DNA from: Deltaproteobacteria bacterium
GTDB taxonomy: Bacteria; Myxococcota; B64-G9
Reading direction: 5' to 3'
Length of the DNA: 41,278 nucleotides
Assembly (NCBI GenBank): GCA_030591445.1
Contig: JAUVBB010000006.1
Span: 1 to 41,278 of the forward strand
Shown here: in pieces, positions 1-8,445 of the stretch
How the letters are laid out: each line of letters opens with the position of its first letter
Position numbering within the stretch: the first letter of the stretch is position 1
The notes under the pieces: generated by a model
What the model was told of the DNA's origin: nothing
The model's database searches: none
Seen by the model: only the letters and a program-made list of their open reading frames with translations
Translations under genes and position numbers: made by a program

Positions 1-114
1 CACTTCATCACTTTCTACTATCATGATGAACTAGGAATGGGCCAAGTACACCTACTGTCCGGCTGCCGTTAAGGCTCGAACTTCAGTTACGTGGAGATCG
101 TGGGTCAGAGGTGA

Positions 115-1557
115 TCATTCCTGGTAGCCATGGACAACTACCGTGGTGGTATCAACCAGGCCGGTGTTGGGACCACCTTGCTCGGTGGACTTGGTATCAG
201 TGGCATGAAGCTCGATCAGGTAGTGGGCACCTCTTTTGGCCTTGAGTGGGAGAACCACGGAATACTCACCCTGGTTACCCAGAACCAGATCAGCCGCCCA
301 ATCGCCGTCGATGATCAGCCAGGCTGCTGCCACGCCGTTGCCGCCGCCGTCATGGGCCGCCGACAAAGCATCAAACACCCTGCCGGTCATCTCTACATCC
401 ACGAGCTTGTTGTTCGGGGGAGAAAGATAGTTGTGATAGGCATGCACAACACCGAAAGGCGGGCTGGTATCCGCATAGCCGGCAAGTTGGGCTTCGAGGG
501 CTGCCATGCCCGCGGTCAGGTCGGTCACTTCTTGGGTCAAACGGTTGATATCCGCTGCCTGGGCATCGCTGGTGGCTTGGCAGCTGGCCAGATTTCCATC
601 GCATTCAGCCAATTCTTGCTCGAGGACGGCGATGCGAGCGAGGTGTTGGGCACTGGTGTCCTGACAGGTGCTCAGCTCTGCCTCGGCAGCGGCCAGGAGC
701 GTTTGCGCCTCTGCCAACCGATCGCTCAATTGGGTATTCTCTAGGCCACAGGCAGACAAATCTGCCTGAAGATTACCAAGCTCGGTCTGCAGAGCAAGGA
801 TGGTATCGGCATCGGTCTGGGCCTGATCCTGACATGTGGCCAAATCATCTACCAGACCGGCCATGGTCTGAGTCAACGAGTCGAGCTCAGCCTCCAGCTC
901 GGCGACGCGATCGTTGAGCGTGCTTAGGTCACAGCGGTCGCCCAGGCCATCTTGGTTCTGGTCTGCTTGGTCCGGATTGGCCACCGCAGGGCAGTTGTCC
1001 AAGGAATCAGGGACGCCATCCCCGTCAGCATCACTCACGGCACAATTCGGGTAGCCTTCGTAACCAGCATCACAAAGCTCACAGTGAACACCCACGTATC
1101 CGATGTCACAGACACAGCTGCCATCGGCCTGAACCATCCCGTGGTCGTTACAGCTAGCCGCATCCGAAAACTGGCGGCCATCACCCCAATGGCCCACATC
1201 GCAGTTGCAAGATCCGTCCGGGGCACAGCTGCCCACTGCGTTGCAGGTGGTGCTCGCCAAACAATAGACACAGCCCGAAAGGCCGTCATAATAGTCGGGA
1301 GCACAGTCTTCACAATCGGCACCCCCATAACCCAGGTCGCAAGCACAAACATCTTGAGCCACGCAAATCCCCCGCCCGCCACAGACATTCGGATCGGTAA
1401 ATTCGATGCCGTTGCAAGAGTACGACTGGCCCATTACAAAAGCATCATCCACGAAGAAAGTCCACTCCCCGACGCGGCTTGGACCTACTCGAATCCAAAA
1501 GAGAAGGCACTCCAAATCAAAGACCATGTGGCTTTTTGGAAAGGGATCAAGATACAA
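115..1557 (-). CDS. EGF-like / TSP3 / coiled-coil surface-type protein, probably 5'-truncated
   Basis: The 480-residue frame has a layout typical of exported adhesin-like proteins. Residues 1-42 look like the end of a jelly-roll type domain (FWIRV...GEWTFFVDD). Residues about 48-170 hold several Cys-rich EGF-like modules (CxCDxGYxGxxCE). A thrombospondin type-3 calcium motif follows (DADGDGVPDSLDNCP). Next is a long coiled coil of about 150 residues with regularly spaced Cys, then a beta-rich C-terminal domain. There is no signal peptide. The only start is a TTG, and an in-frame stop lies 12 nt upstream, just where homology to a second copy of the 5' segment ends (see the 1516-1570 repeat). 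I therefore think the N-terminus was lost and this is a decaying or 5'-truncated gene. It could still be expressed from an internal start such as the ATG of MGQSYSC. The function is not known. Confidence 0.6.
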   Translation of the reverse strand: MYLDPFPKSHMVFDLECLLFWIRVGPSRVGEWTFFVDDAFVMGQSYSCNGIEFTDPNVCGGRGICVAQDVCACDLGYGGADCEDCAPDYYDGLSGCVYCLASTTCNAVGSCAPDGSCNCDVGHWGDGRQFSDAASCNDHGMVQADGSCVCDIGYVGVHCELCDAGYEGYPNCAVSDADGDGVPDSLDNCPAVANPDQADQNQDGLGDRCDLSTLNDRVAELEAELDSLTQTMAGLVDDLATCQDQAQTDADTILALQTELGNLQADLSACGLENTQLSDRLAEAQTLLAAAEAELSTCQDTSAQHLARIAVLEQELAECDGNLASCQATSDAQAADINRLTQEVTDLTAGMAALEAQLAGYADTSPPFGVVHAYHNYLSPPNNKLVDVEMTGRVFDALSAAHDGGGNGVAAAWLIIDGDWAADLVLGNQGEYSVVLPLKAKRGAHYLIELHATDTKSTEQGGPNTGLVDTTTVVVHGYQE

Positions 1558-1570
1558 TCCAGCTGAAAGT
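1516..1570 (+). repeat. 55-bp direct repeat, copy 1
   Basis: This copy matches 2548-2602 at 52 of 55 positions in the same orientation. On the minus strand it encodes the first residues of the EGF-like gene (LYLDPF-K--MVFD). The three differences change P/R, S/C and H/Y in that frame, so all are non-synonymous. The two copies flank the small exported-protein gene at 1652-2443. Confidence 0.9.
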
Positions 1571-1651
1571 CAGAGACAGTCACCGGGTTTCGATTTTTTA
1601 TAGGTTCGAAATTTAAGTTAAGTAAGTTAAGTAGTATGAGCGAGGAGCAAG

Positions 1652-2443
1652 ATGAACAAACTTATTCTTGGTACCATGGCGGGATTGGCAGTATTGATTT
1701 GGGGCATCGAGGGCAATGCCCAGGCTTTGCATCCGAAACCGGAAGCGGCTATCGATGCCTGCCGCAAACAAGTCGTAGCCACAATAATAAAGGCCAAAAC
1801 CGGGAAAGACCTGGACTTAGTCACGCTTCAGCTGGCGACAACTTGCAGTGAGCTTTATGTAGAGAGAAAATGTCGACAGTCATTTGTCAATTTGGGGCAG
1901 TTGAGTCCCGATCAGCGATCAGCCCATCTTGCCAGGTCCTGCCGTGACGCCTATTGCCCGCTTTTAGCAAAACCCCTGCCCAAACTGTGTGCGCAAAAAA
2001 AACTACCCAACAATCCCACGAAATTAGCCAAGTTATGGAAAGAACTCCACTGGCGGATTCTCTCCCGGGATCTGGGTCCGAAATTGGCCTTGAATATCTA
2101 TGTGGCACTCAACACCATGCAGAACGCGGTCCAAGCCGCCAAAGTTTCTCCACCCCAAAAGGCGAACCCCATAAACGACAAAAAAATTCCGGCCGATCTC
2201 CACCTGTACCTTGGCACGCAAGACCTAGTTGTCGAGGGGCTGGGACTACATCTGTCTTTTTCCCCCATCTCTGAACTAAAAAAATCAAAAGCCTTCAAAA
2301 AAGCGATCAAGGGCAAGGCCTCCAAGCTAATAGTTCGGCTCCAACCCACTCTTGTGCTTCCCTACAAAAACGTGGCCGCGGTTATCGATATTTTGAAAGA
2401 GATGCGCTTAACAAGAGTGATTCTGGCGCCCCCAAAACGCTAG
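1652..2443 (+). CDS. exported Cys-rich protein with ExbD/TolR-like C-terminal domain
   Basis: The protein has 263 residues. An N-terminal signal peptide (MNKLILGTMAGLAVLIWG, likely cleaved near NAQA) is followed by a Cys-rich helical region at about residues 30-115 with six or seven Cys. A lysine-rich spacer leads to a C-terminal region of about 80 residues. Its end (LIVRLQPTLVLPYKNVAAVIDILKEM split as LIVRLQP / PYKNVAAVIDILKEM, then LTRVILA) resembles the periplasmic domain of ExbD/TolR, where the same position reads DxxVPYxxVVxVMDxLKxAGITxI. Unlike ExbD it has no membrane anchor next to that domain. The start is supported by a GAGGAG Shine-Dalgarno 6-7 nt upstream. No ExbB, TolQ or TonB gene is nearby. 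The ExbD relation is an inference from a short motif, and the function is unknown. Confidence 0.75.
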   Translation: MNKLILGTMAGLAVLIWGIEGNAQALHPKPEAAIDACRKQVVATIIKAKTGKDLDLVTLQLATTCSELYVERKCRQSFVNLGQLSPDQRSAHLARSCRDAYCPLLAKPLPKLCAQKKLPNNPTKLAKLWKELHWRILSRDLGPKLALNIYVALNTMQNAVQAAKVSPPQKANPINDKKIPADLHLYLGTQDLVVEGLGLHLSFSPISELKKSKAFKKAIKGKASKLIVRLQPTLVLPYKNVAAVIDILKEMRLTRVILAPPKR

Positions 2444-2547
2444 CAGTCCGTTCTTCTCATCCTCTCCTGACAACAACAACATTTCCGACCTTGTAAGTAG
2501 GTTTTGGTTGTCTTGGTCTCTTATTTGTTCTAGCCTGGCTTCTCAAT

Positions 2548-2602
2548 ATCAAAGACCATGTAGCATTTTCGAAAGGGATCAAGATACAATCCAGCTGAAA
2601 GT
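2548..2602 (+). repeat. 55-bp direct repeat, copy 2
   Basis: Second copy of the 1516-1570 segment. On the minus strand it reads LYLDPFRKCYMVFDIE and then meets a stop a few codons later, so here it is only a gene fragment. It ends 42 bp before the egtD start and sits where egtD's promoter would be expected. Confidence 0.9.
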
Positions 2603-2644
2603 TACGCAGCATAAACCATATTCGCGAGACAGGGGGGCTCAGGC

Positions 2645-3706
2645 TTGCTTGCATCTGTTAGAGAATGTCGTTCTGATTTGCTCAGTGAATTTCGGCTTTG
2701 TCTGGGCGAGGACAAGTCTATCATCCTCAAAAAATACGACCGAAACCAGGATGCAGTTAGGCATTTCGCCCAGTCGGTCGAACAGAGCCTTCGCCAACGG
2801 CCGCGTAGCCTGGAATGCAAATTCCTCTACGACCGGCGCGGCAGTGAACTTTACGAGCAAATTTGTGCCCAGCCCGAGTACTACCCTACCCGAACCGAGG
2901 CGGCCATTCTGGCGCGCTATGCCCAAGACTTGCCGGCGATTACCGGGCCGGTCAATCTAGTTGAGCTGGGTTCGGGCAACTCGACAAAAACATCCCATTT
3001 GCTTTCGGCCTACCAGAGCACACGAGCCAAGCTACGCTACGTGCCGGTGGATGTAAGCGAATCAGCTTTGCGGGGAGCCAGTCAATCCATTTCCCGAAAA
3101 CATCCGGATGCCCAATTCATCGGCATCAACGGCACCTACGACGATGCCGCCGCGCTTTCAAACTGTGCCGCGCCGGTCATGGTGCTTTTTTTAGGCAGCA
3201 GCCTGGGAAATTTCAGCGCCCAAGAATCAGACGCTTTTTTTGCCCGCATGACTCGGCAGCTTCCTGCCGGCAGCTTCTTCCTGCTGGGAGTCGACCTGGT
3301 CAAAGACAAAGACCTGCTGCAAGCCGCCTACAATGATGCCGCCGGGGTCACGGCCCAGTTTACCAACAACCTCTTCGGGCGCATGAACCGCGAGTTGGGC
3401 GCCAAATTGAATCTCGAACAAATTGGTCACGAAGCCTCTTACCATGAGAAACTGGACCGCATCGAGATCTACGCCCGCTTCCAAAAACGACAAACCATCC
3501 GTATTGAACCATTGCACACCGAAATCGAAATCGAGGCCGGCGAGAGAATACAAACCGAGATCAGCCGCAAATACCGTCTGAACACTTTGTTGCCCAAGCT
3601 GAAGTCTTTTGGATTTAGGTCCAGAAAAGTGATGACCGACGAGCGCGACTGGTTTGCCTTGTTGCTGCTCCAGCGTGACAATATCGATGGCGACTCCGGC
3701 AACTGA
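2645..3706 (+). CDS. egtD: L-histidine N-alpha-methyltransferase EgtD
   Basis: EgtD trimethylates the alpha-amino group of histidine with three S-adenosylmethionines to give hercynine, the first step of ergothioneine biosynthesis. The family signature runs through the whole protein: KFLYDRRGSELYEQI and PEYYPTRTE (59-84), SAM motif VELGSGNSTKT (106-116), VPVDVS, FLGSSLGNF (182-190), GVDLVKD (215-221), AYNDAAGVTAQF (228-239) and TEISRKY (304-310). Residues matching the histidine pocket of the mycobacterial enzyme are present: Y80, N189, Y229, E305 and S307. Length is 353 residues against about 320 usual. The first 55 residues contain no ATG. The TTG start at 2645 is preceded by AGGGGG at 8 nt; a TTG 33 nt further on is an alternative. 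The gene overlaps the next one by 20 nt, which implies co-translation with the predicted ergothioneine synthase. Confidence 0.95.
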   Translation: MLASVRECRSDLLSEFRLCLGEDKSIILKKYDRNQDAVRHFAQSVEQSLRQRPRSLECKFLYDRRGSELYEQICAQPEYYPTRTEAAILARYAQDLPAITGPVNLVELGSGNSTKTSHLLSAYQSTRAKLRYVPVDVSESALRGASQSISRKHPDAQFIGINGTYDDAAALSNCAAPVMVLFLGSSLGNFSAQESDAFFARMTRQLPAGSFFLLGVDLVKDKDLLQAAYNDAAGVTAQFTNNLFGRMNRELGAKLNLEQIGHEASYHEKLDRIEIYARFQKRQTIRIEPLHTEIEIEAGERIQTEISRKYRLNTLLPKLKSFGFRSRKVMTDERDWFALLLLQRDNIDGDSGN

Positions 3707-6700
3707 ATTTCGCGACGGCCTCTGCGGTATTTGTCCGGCCGGATGCTGGGTGCGGGTCGAATTGCGTGATGGCAAAATTCACCAGGTCGAAGCCCACCCG
3801 GATCACCCCCTGGGCTCCATTTGCACCATCGGTCGTCACTCCCCGCAAATTGTCCACGACCCTGATCGCTTAATGCACCCCTTGCGCCGGGTGGGGCCCA
3901 AGGGCAGCCACGAATTCGAGCGCGTCTCTTGGGACGAGGCATTTTCCACCATCGTCTCCAAACTTACCCAAATCAAAACAGATTTCGGCGCCGAAGCCAC
4001 CGCGATTTATACCGGCCGGGGTAGCTTCGACATGGCGCTGTGCGACTTCTTTCAGCCCAAGGGAGTAGCGGTCTCTTCGGCCTCCAGTGTGCTGTTCCCC
4101 TTCGGCTCACCAAACACGCTGGGCGTGGGCGCCCTTTGTTACGTCTCCTTCGCCATGATTGCGCCCCATGTCACCATGGGGGAAATGCTCATCAGTTTGG
4201 ACACCGACATCGAGCAAGCACAACTGATCGTGGTCTGGGGCGCCAATCCGGCCACCGACTCACCGCCACTGATTCACGAACAGATCCTGGCGGCCCGCCG
4301 GCGCGGAGCCGAAGTGGTGGTGATCGACCCGCGCCGCAATGGCACGGCCCGAGAGTGCGAGGCCGAGTGGATTCCCCTGCGGCCGGGCACGGATGGCGCG
4401 CTGGCCCTGGGGCTGATTCAGGTCATGCTTGAAGAAGAACTGCATGACGAGAGCTTTGCCAAGGACTGGACCGTCGGTTTTGACGAACTGGCCCAATTGA
4501 CCCAACACTACCGGCCAGAGCTAGTGGCCGGCATCACTGGGGTGCCGGCAGAGACCATCCGCTCCTTGGCTCGCCGCATTGCTTCGGCCCGCGGGGCCTG
4601 CCCGGTCATGTATACCGGTCTCGAATATTCCGATAGCGGGGTCCAGGCCATTCGCGCGGTCTTTACCCTGTGGGCGCTGGCCGGCCAACTCGATGTGCCC
4701 GGCGGCTTGCTGGTGCGCATGAAGCAAAACTTGTTCCCCCAGAACCGCTCCGGCCTGATCGCCAATCCGGACATGGGCAAAGCATTGGGTCGGGATCGTT
4801 TCCCGATCTACAGCCAGTACCGCGGCGAGTCGCACGCCATCGCCCTGCCCCGCTCGATCTTACAGGGCGATCCCTACCGGATCCGGTCCCTAATGGTACT
4901 GGGCGGGTCTATCATCACCTCCTGGCCCAACCCGCAATTGTGGCGAGAAACCCTTGGTGCCTTGGATTTTTTGGTCACCATCGACCGCTACCACACGGCC
5001 GATTCCGCCTATGCCGATATCGTCTTGCCCGCTACCACCGGTTACGAAATCACTTCGTTTATGCGTTACGGTTCCCTTTTTCGCATCCGCGAGAAAATCA
5101 TCGAACCCCTGGGCGAAGCCCGTAGCGATTTTCTGATCTTGAGTGAACTGGCCCAGCGACTCGGTTACGGCCATTTGTATCCTCAGTCCGAAGAAGAAAT
5201 CCTGCAACACGCGCTGGCTCCCTCTCCCTTTTCACTGGAACAAGTACGCGCTGCCGGCGGATGGGCACAAGTCCCCTCCGTTATGATTCAATATAAAAAA
5301 TGGGAAAAGGGTCTGTTGCGGGCCGATGGCCAACCGGGCTTCAACACCCCTTCGGGCAAATTCGAAATTGCCGCCAGCACCCTGACCGAACACGGCTACG
5401 ATGCCTTGCCGGTCTATACCGAACCGGCCGAAGGACCGCTCGCCCGTCCTGACCTGGCCCGGGATTTCCCCTTGATACTCAACACCGGGGCGCGCACGGT
5501 CTATGACTTCCGCTCCCAGCACCACGGGGTCAAAGATTTATCGAAAGCGGCGCGGGACCCGGTAGTCACTCTTAATCGTTCAGACGCAGCCTCCCGCGGC
5601 ATTGGCAACGGTGATTGGGTTTGGGTAAAATCTCCGCGCGGACAGGTCAAATTCAGAGCCCGGGTCACCGACGACATAGTAGCCGGGTCGGTGGATGCCG
5701 CCATGGGCGGTGGTGGTCCCCTGGGGAGTGCAAGCTGGCAGGCGGCCAATGTCAACGACCTGACCAACCTGGATCACTGCGATCCCATCTCCGGATTTCC
5801 CATTTACAAAACGCTCCTTTGTCAGGTCACTCGGGTCGATGGCGACACCAATGACGGCAGCCATCTGGAGGCGGGCGATGCATCGGCGGCTAGCGCTGAA
5901 AACCGCATCACCCAGCACAAAACTGTTCGCCAGGTTTACCTCGATCACAACGCTACCACGCCGGTTGCCGCCGAAGTACGAAAGGCCATGTTGCCCTTCT
6001 TGGGCCCGGAATGCGGCAATCCGTCCAGTATCCATAGTCGCGGCAACCAGGCGCGGGTTCCGGTCGAATCCGCCCGGCGCCTGCTGGCCCAGACCCTCAA
6101 TTGCACTGCCCGGCGAATTCTATTTACCGGTTCCGGCTCCGAGGCCAACAACCTGGCCCTGCAAGGAACAGTCCCCTTGCTGCGTAAAAAAGGCCGGCAC
6201 ATCGTCACCAGCGCCATTGAGCACCCGGCCATCGTTCAAACCTGCCGGGCGCTACAAGCGCAAGGATTCGATCTGACTGTGGTGGGAGTAAGCAGCAGCG
6301 GCGTGATCGACCCAGCCGAATTCGCAGAATGTCTGCGGCCGGATACCATTTTGGCCAGCGTGATGCTGGTCAACAACGAGACCGGCGTCATTCAACCAGT
6401 GGCCGAGCTAGCCGCCCTGGCCCGGCAAAAAGGCATCGTTTTTCATTGCGACGCGGTACAAGCCCTGGGCAAAATCGCCGTCGATGTCGACCAGCTCGGG
6501 GTCGATCTATTGTCGGTCTCGGCCCACAAGGCACATGGGCCCAAAGGCGTTGGCGCCCTTTACCGGCGCCGGGATCTTACTCTGCAAGCGCTCATTTACG
6601 GCGGCGACCAGGAACAAGGTTTGCGGGCCGGCACCGAAAACGTGGCCGGCATCGTCGGCTTTGGCAAAGCCTGCCAACTGCTGCAACAGCGACTGCTGGA

Positions 6701-7091
6701 TGGCGAACCGGACCGAATTGCCGTCTTGCGCGATCGCCTGGAGCAGGCCGTCTGCGCGCTGGTACCCGGGGCCCAACGCAATGGCGCCGCTGCCGGCCGG
6801 GTCGCCAACACCACCAGCCTGAGCCTGCCCGATATTCGCGGCGAGTCCCTGGTTCTTTTCTTAGACCGTTACGGCGTATACTGTTCTTCCGGATCCGCCT
6901 GCAAAGCCGGCCACCCGGACCCATCTCCGGCCTTGCTGGCCATGGGGCTGAGCGAAGCGCAAGCCCACTGCACTGTCCGCTTTTCTTTGGGCAGCGCTAC
7001 TTCCGAAGCAGACATTGATCACACCATCCAGAGCCTAGATGCCATTGTTCGCGACACCATGAGCGCCATCCGCTTCGTCTCCTGTCGATAA
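3687..7091 (+). CDS. mes: molybdopterin oxidoreductase-cysteine desulfurase fusion, probable ergothioneine synthase (Mes type)
   Basis: This is a two-domain protein of 1134 residues, numbered from the ATG at 3687 inside the end of egtD; an in-frame ATG at 3654 would add 11 residues. Residues 1 to about 722 are a DMSO-reductase-family molybdopterin enzyme. The N-terminal [4Fe-4S] motif is CxxCxxxC plus a distal Cys (C13, C16, C20, C46). The MGD-binding segments (VVWGANPATDSPP, VVVIDPRRNGTA) and the C-terminal domain are intact. C151, in GALCYVS, is a candidate metal ligand. After a polar linker, residues about 750-1134 are a complete NifS/IscS-like PLP cysteine desulfurase (YLDHNATTP; Lys948 in SAHKAHGPKG; Cys1072 in SSGSACKAG). 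From memory, the metallopterin-dependent ergothioneine synthase of Caldithrix abyssi sulfurises trimethylhistidine with cysteine-derived sulfur. Overlap with egtD strongly supports that role here. No egtB, egtC, egtE or eanB is in the window. There is no signal peptide, so a cytoplasmic site is likely. Confidence 0.88.
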   Translation: MATPATEFRDGLCGICPAGCWVRVELRDGKIHQVEAHPDHPLGSICTIGRHSPQIVHDPDRLMHPLRRVGPKGSHEFERVSWDEAFSTIVSKLTQIKTDFGAEATAIYTGRGSFDMALCDFFQPKGVAVSSASSVLFPFGSPNTLGVGALCYVSFAMIAPHVTMGEMLISLDTDIEQAQLIVVWGANPATDSPPLIHEQILAARRRGAEVVVIDPRRNGTARECEAEWIPLRPGTDGALALGLIQVMLEEELHDESFAKDWTVGFDELAQLTQHYRPELVAGITGVPAETIRSLARRIASARGACPVMYTGLEYSDSGVQAIRAVFTLWALAGQLDVPGGLLVRMKQNLFPQNRSGLIANPDMGKALGRDRFPIYSQYRGESHAIALPRSILQGDPYRIRSLMVLGGSIITSWPNPQLWRETLGALDFLVTIDRYHTADSAYADIVLPATTGYEITSFMRYGSLFRIREKIIEPLGEARSDFLILSELAQRLGYGHLYPQSEEEILQHALAPSPFSLEQVRAAGGWAQVPSVMIQYKKWEKGLLRADGQPGFNTPSGKFEIAASTLTEHGYDALPVYTEPAEGPLARPDLARDFPLILNTGARTVYDFRSQHHGVKDLSKAARDPVVTLNRSDAASRGIGNGDWVWVKSPRGQVKFRARVTDDIVAGSVDAAMGGGGPLGSASWQAANVNDLTNLDHCDPISGFPIYKTLLCQVTRVDGDTNDGSHLEAGDASAASAENRITQHKTVRQVYLDHNATTPVAAEVRKAMLPFLGPECGNPSSIHSRGNQARVPVESARRLLAQTLNCTARRILFTGSGSEANNLALQGTVPLLRKKGRHIVTSAIEHPAIVQTCRALQAQGFDLTVVGVSSSGVIDPAEFAECLRPDTILASVMLVNNETGVIQPVAELAALARQKGIVFHCDAVQALGKIAVDVDQLGVDLLSVSAHKAHGPKGVGALYRRRDLTLQALIYGGDQEQGLRAGTENVAGIVGFGKACQLLQQRLLDGEPDRIAVLRDRLEQAVCALVPGAQRNGAAAGRVANTTSLSLPDIRGESLVLFLDRYGVYCSSGSACKAGHPDPSPALLAMGLSEAQAHCTVRFSLGSATSEADIDHTIQSLDAIVRDTMSAIRFVSCR

Positions 7092-7296
7092 GAATCTTTT
7101 TTGCCGCAGTCGGTCATCTTACGGATGCCTAATTTGCGCCCGCCTCGTACAATGTACACCGCATCATGTGATGAAACTTATATTGGCAGGCTCATGAACT
7201 CGGATTGGCGGATGAACCCATGGCGATGAATCTAGCAAAAATTATTTCCCAGCATTGACATACCCCGAGGGTTTGCGCCGGAAAGGATGCGACCGG

Positions 7297-8445
7297 ATGA
7301 AAACGGGAGCATGGCAAGGAACGGCACTTCGTGCGGCTTTGATTCTGTGGGCGACCTCTCTCTTTTTGAGTGTCGCTTGTGAGCAGAAGAACCAATCGGA
7401 GTGCCAAACCGACTCCGATTGCCCATTGGGTGAGGCCTGTCTCAACGACCAGTGTTTTTCCGGCAAGCAGGAAGAAGTGGACGCCGGCACCAGTGAAAAA
7501 GAAGACGGGGGCGAGACCAACAGCGACGAGTTCCAGACTCCGGCCGATGAAGAGCAGACCACCGTCGAAGGGGAAGAGATTGTGCAAGCCGACTGGGGCT
7601 CCGGCAGCGGTCAGGCCGGTCGGGTAGAGCGCGAAGAAGGAAACAGTGAAGGGCCCATGTCGTTTGCGCTGGGGGCAGACGCAAAGGTCTATCTCCTCGA
7701 CCAGAGCAACGAACGGGTTCTGGTTTTTGCCGATCACAATCTGGTGGCCAGCATTGCCATACCGGGCAGCACTTTCGATGATATCGATGTCGACGGCTCG
7801 GGGCGGATTTTGCTGCTTGACCGATTGGTGGGCAAGAAGGTGGTCTTGCTCAATGCCGACGGCAGCCTGCAGGGAGAAGCGGGCTTGGCCGGATCTGGTA
7901 TCCCGGAGACCGGGGGAGTAAGTGCAGTGTTCTTCCATGCGGACGGCGCTTGGGTCGAGTATGACTCTCGCTACCTGGTTCGGGTAGCCGGCCCGGATGG
8001 CAAGCCCGACCTGGAGCGGCCGGTGGTCAGTGGCCGCTTTTCCCGTGATGGCAGTACTTTGCTGTCGGCAAGTCTGATGGGCGAGTTCACCTTTAACCTG
8101 CAATCCCTGCCCGTGGCCTCGGCCACCGGCGGAATTAGCACCGAGGTCTTGTTCGAACTGCCGGTGGTGAATCTCAGCTTGCTGGCATCGGACGAGTTGG
8201 ACCGGGTCTTTCTGGGCGCGCACTTGATACGCGAAGACGTGCAAGAGCCCTTTGATGTTCTGGAAGAACGCATTGAAATTGTGGTACTGGGCAATGATCT
8301 AGTCACGGAACAAAATCGAATCAGCCTGCCGGTGGCCACCACTGACCTGGAGCTATTCCGCTCGCTGCGGGTGGCCGCGAACGGAGATATTTACCTGCTG
8401 GCTTTTGATGATACCGGCGTCAGCGTAAGGAGGTACGGATCATGA
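7297..8445 (+). CDS. Cys-rich lipoprotein with beta-propeller-like domain
   Basis: The protein has 382 residues from the ATG at 7297, chosen because it gives a clean lipoprotein signal (MKTGAWQGTALRAALILW..., lipobox LSVAC) and has GAAAGGA upstream. An upstream in-frame start at 7255 would only add a polar stretch. After the lipid-attached Cys comes a short Cys module (CQTDSDCPLGEACLNDQC), of a kind common in myxobacterial surface lipoproteins. An acidic linker of about 70 residues follows, then about 270 residues of repeated beta-strand units (SFALGADAKVYLLDQSNERV; DDIDVDGSGRILLLDRL) that look like NHL/YVTN-type propeller blades. The stop overlaps the next start (ATGA), so it is translationally coupled to the NlpC/P60 gene. 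A structural or binding role at the cell surface is an inference. Confidence 0.8.
   Translation: MKTGAWQGTALRAALILWATSLFLSVACEQKNQSECQTDSDCPLGEACLNDQCFSGKQEEVDAGTSEKEDGGETNSDEFQTPADEEQTTVEGEEIVQADWGSGSGQAGRVEREEGNSEGPMSFALGADAKVYLLDQSNERVLVFADHNLVASIAIPGSTFDDIDVDGSGRILLLDRLVGKKVVLLNADGSLQGEAGLAGSGIPETGGVSAVFFHADGAWVEYDSRYLVRVAGPDGKPDLERPVVSGRFSRDGSTLLSASLMGEFTFNLQSLPVASATGGISTEVLFELPVVNLSLLASDELDRVFLGAHLIREDVQEPFDVLEERIEIVVLGNDLVTEQNRISLPVATTDLELFRSLRVAANGDIYLLAFDDTGVSVRRYGS

Noticed and set aside
130-744. 204-codon plus-strand frame opposite the EGF-like gene
   Set aside because: It is the antisense of a coiled-coil coding region with clear protein logic on the minus strand, so it is a shadow frame.
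1612-1634. TAAGT repeats before the small exported-protein gene as an operator
   Set aside because: The tandem TTAAGTTAAG pattern is short and AT-rich; nothing ties it to a known regulator.
2639-2926. Minus-strand frame over the egtD start
   Set aside because: It is antisense to conserved EgtD residues and lacks a ribosome site or motif.
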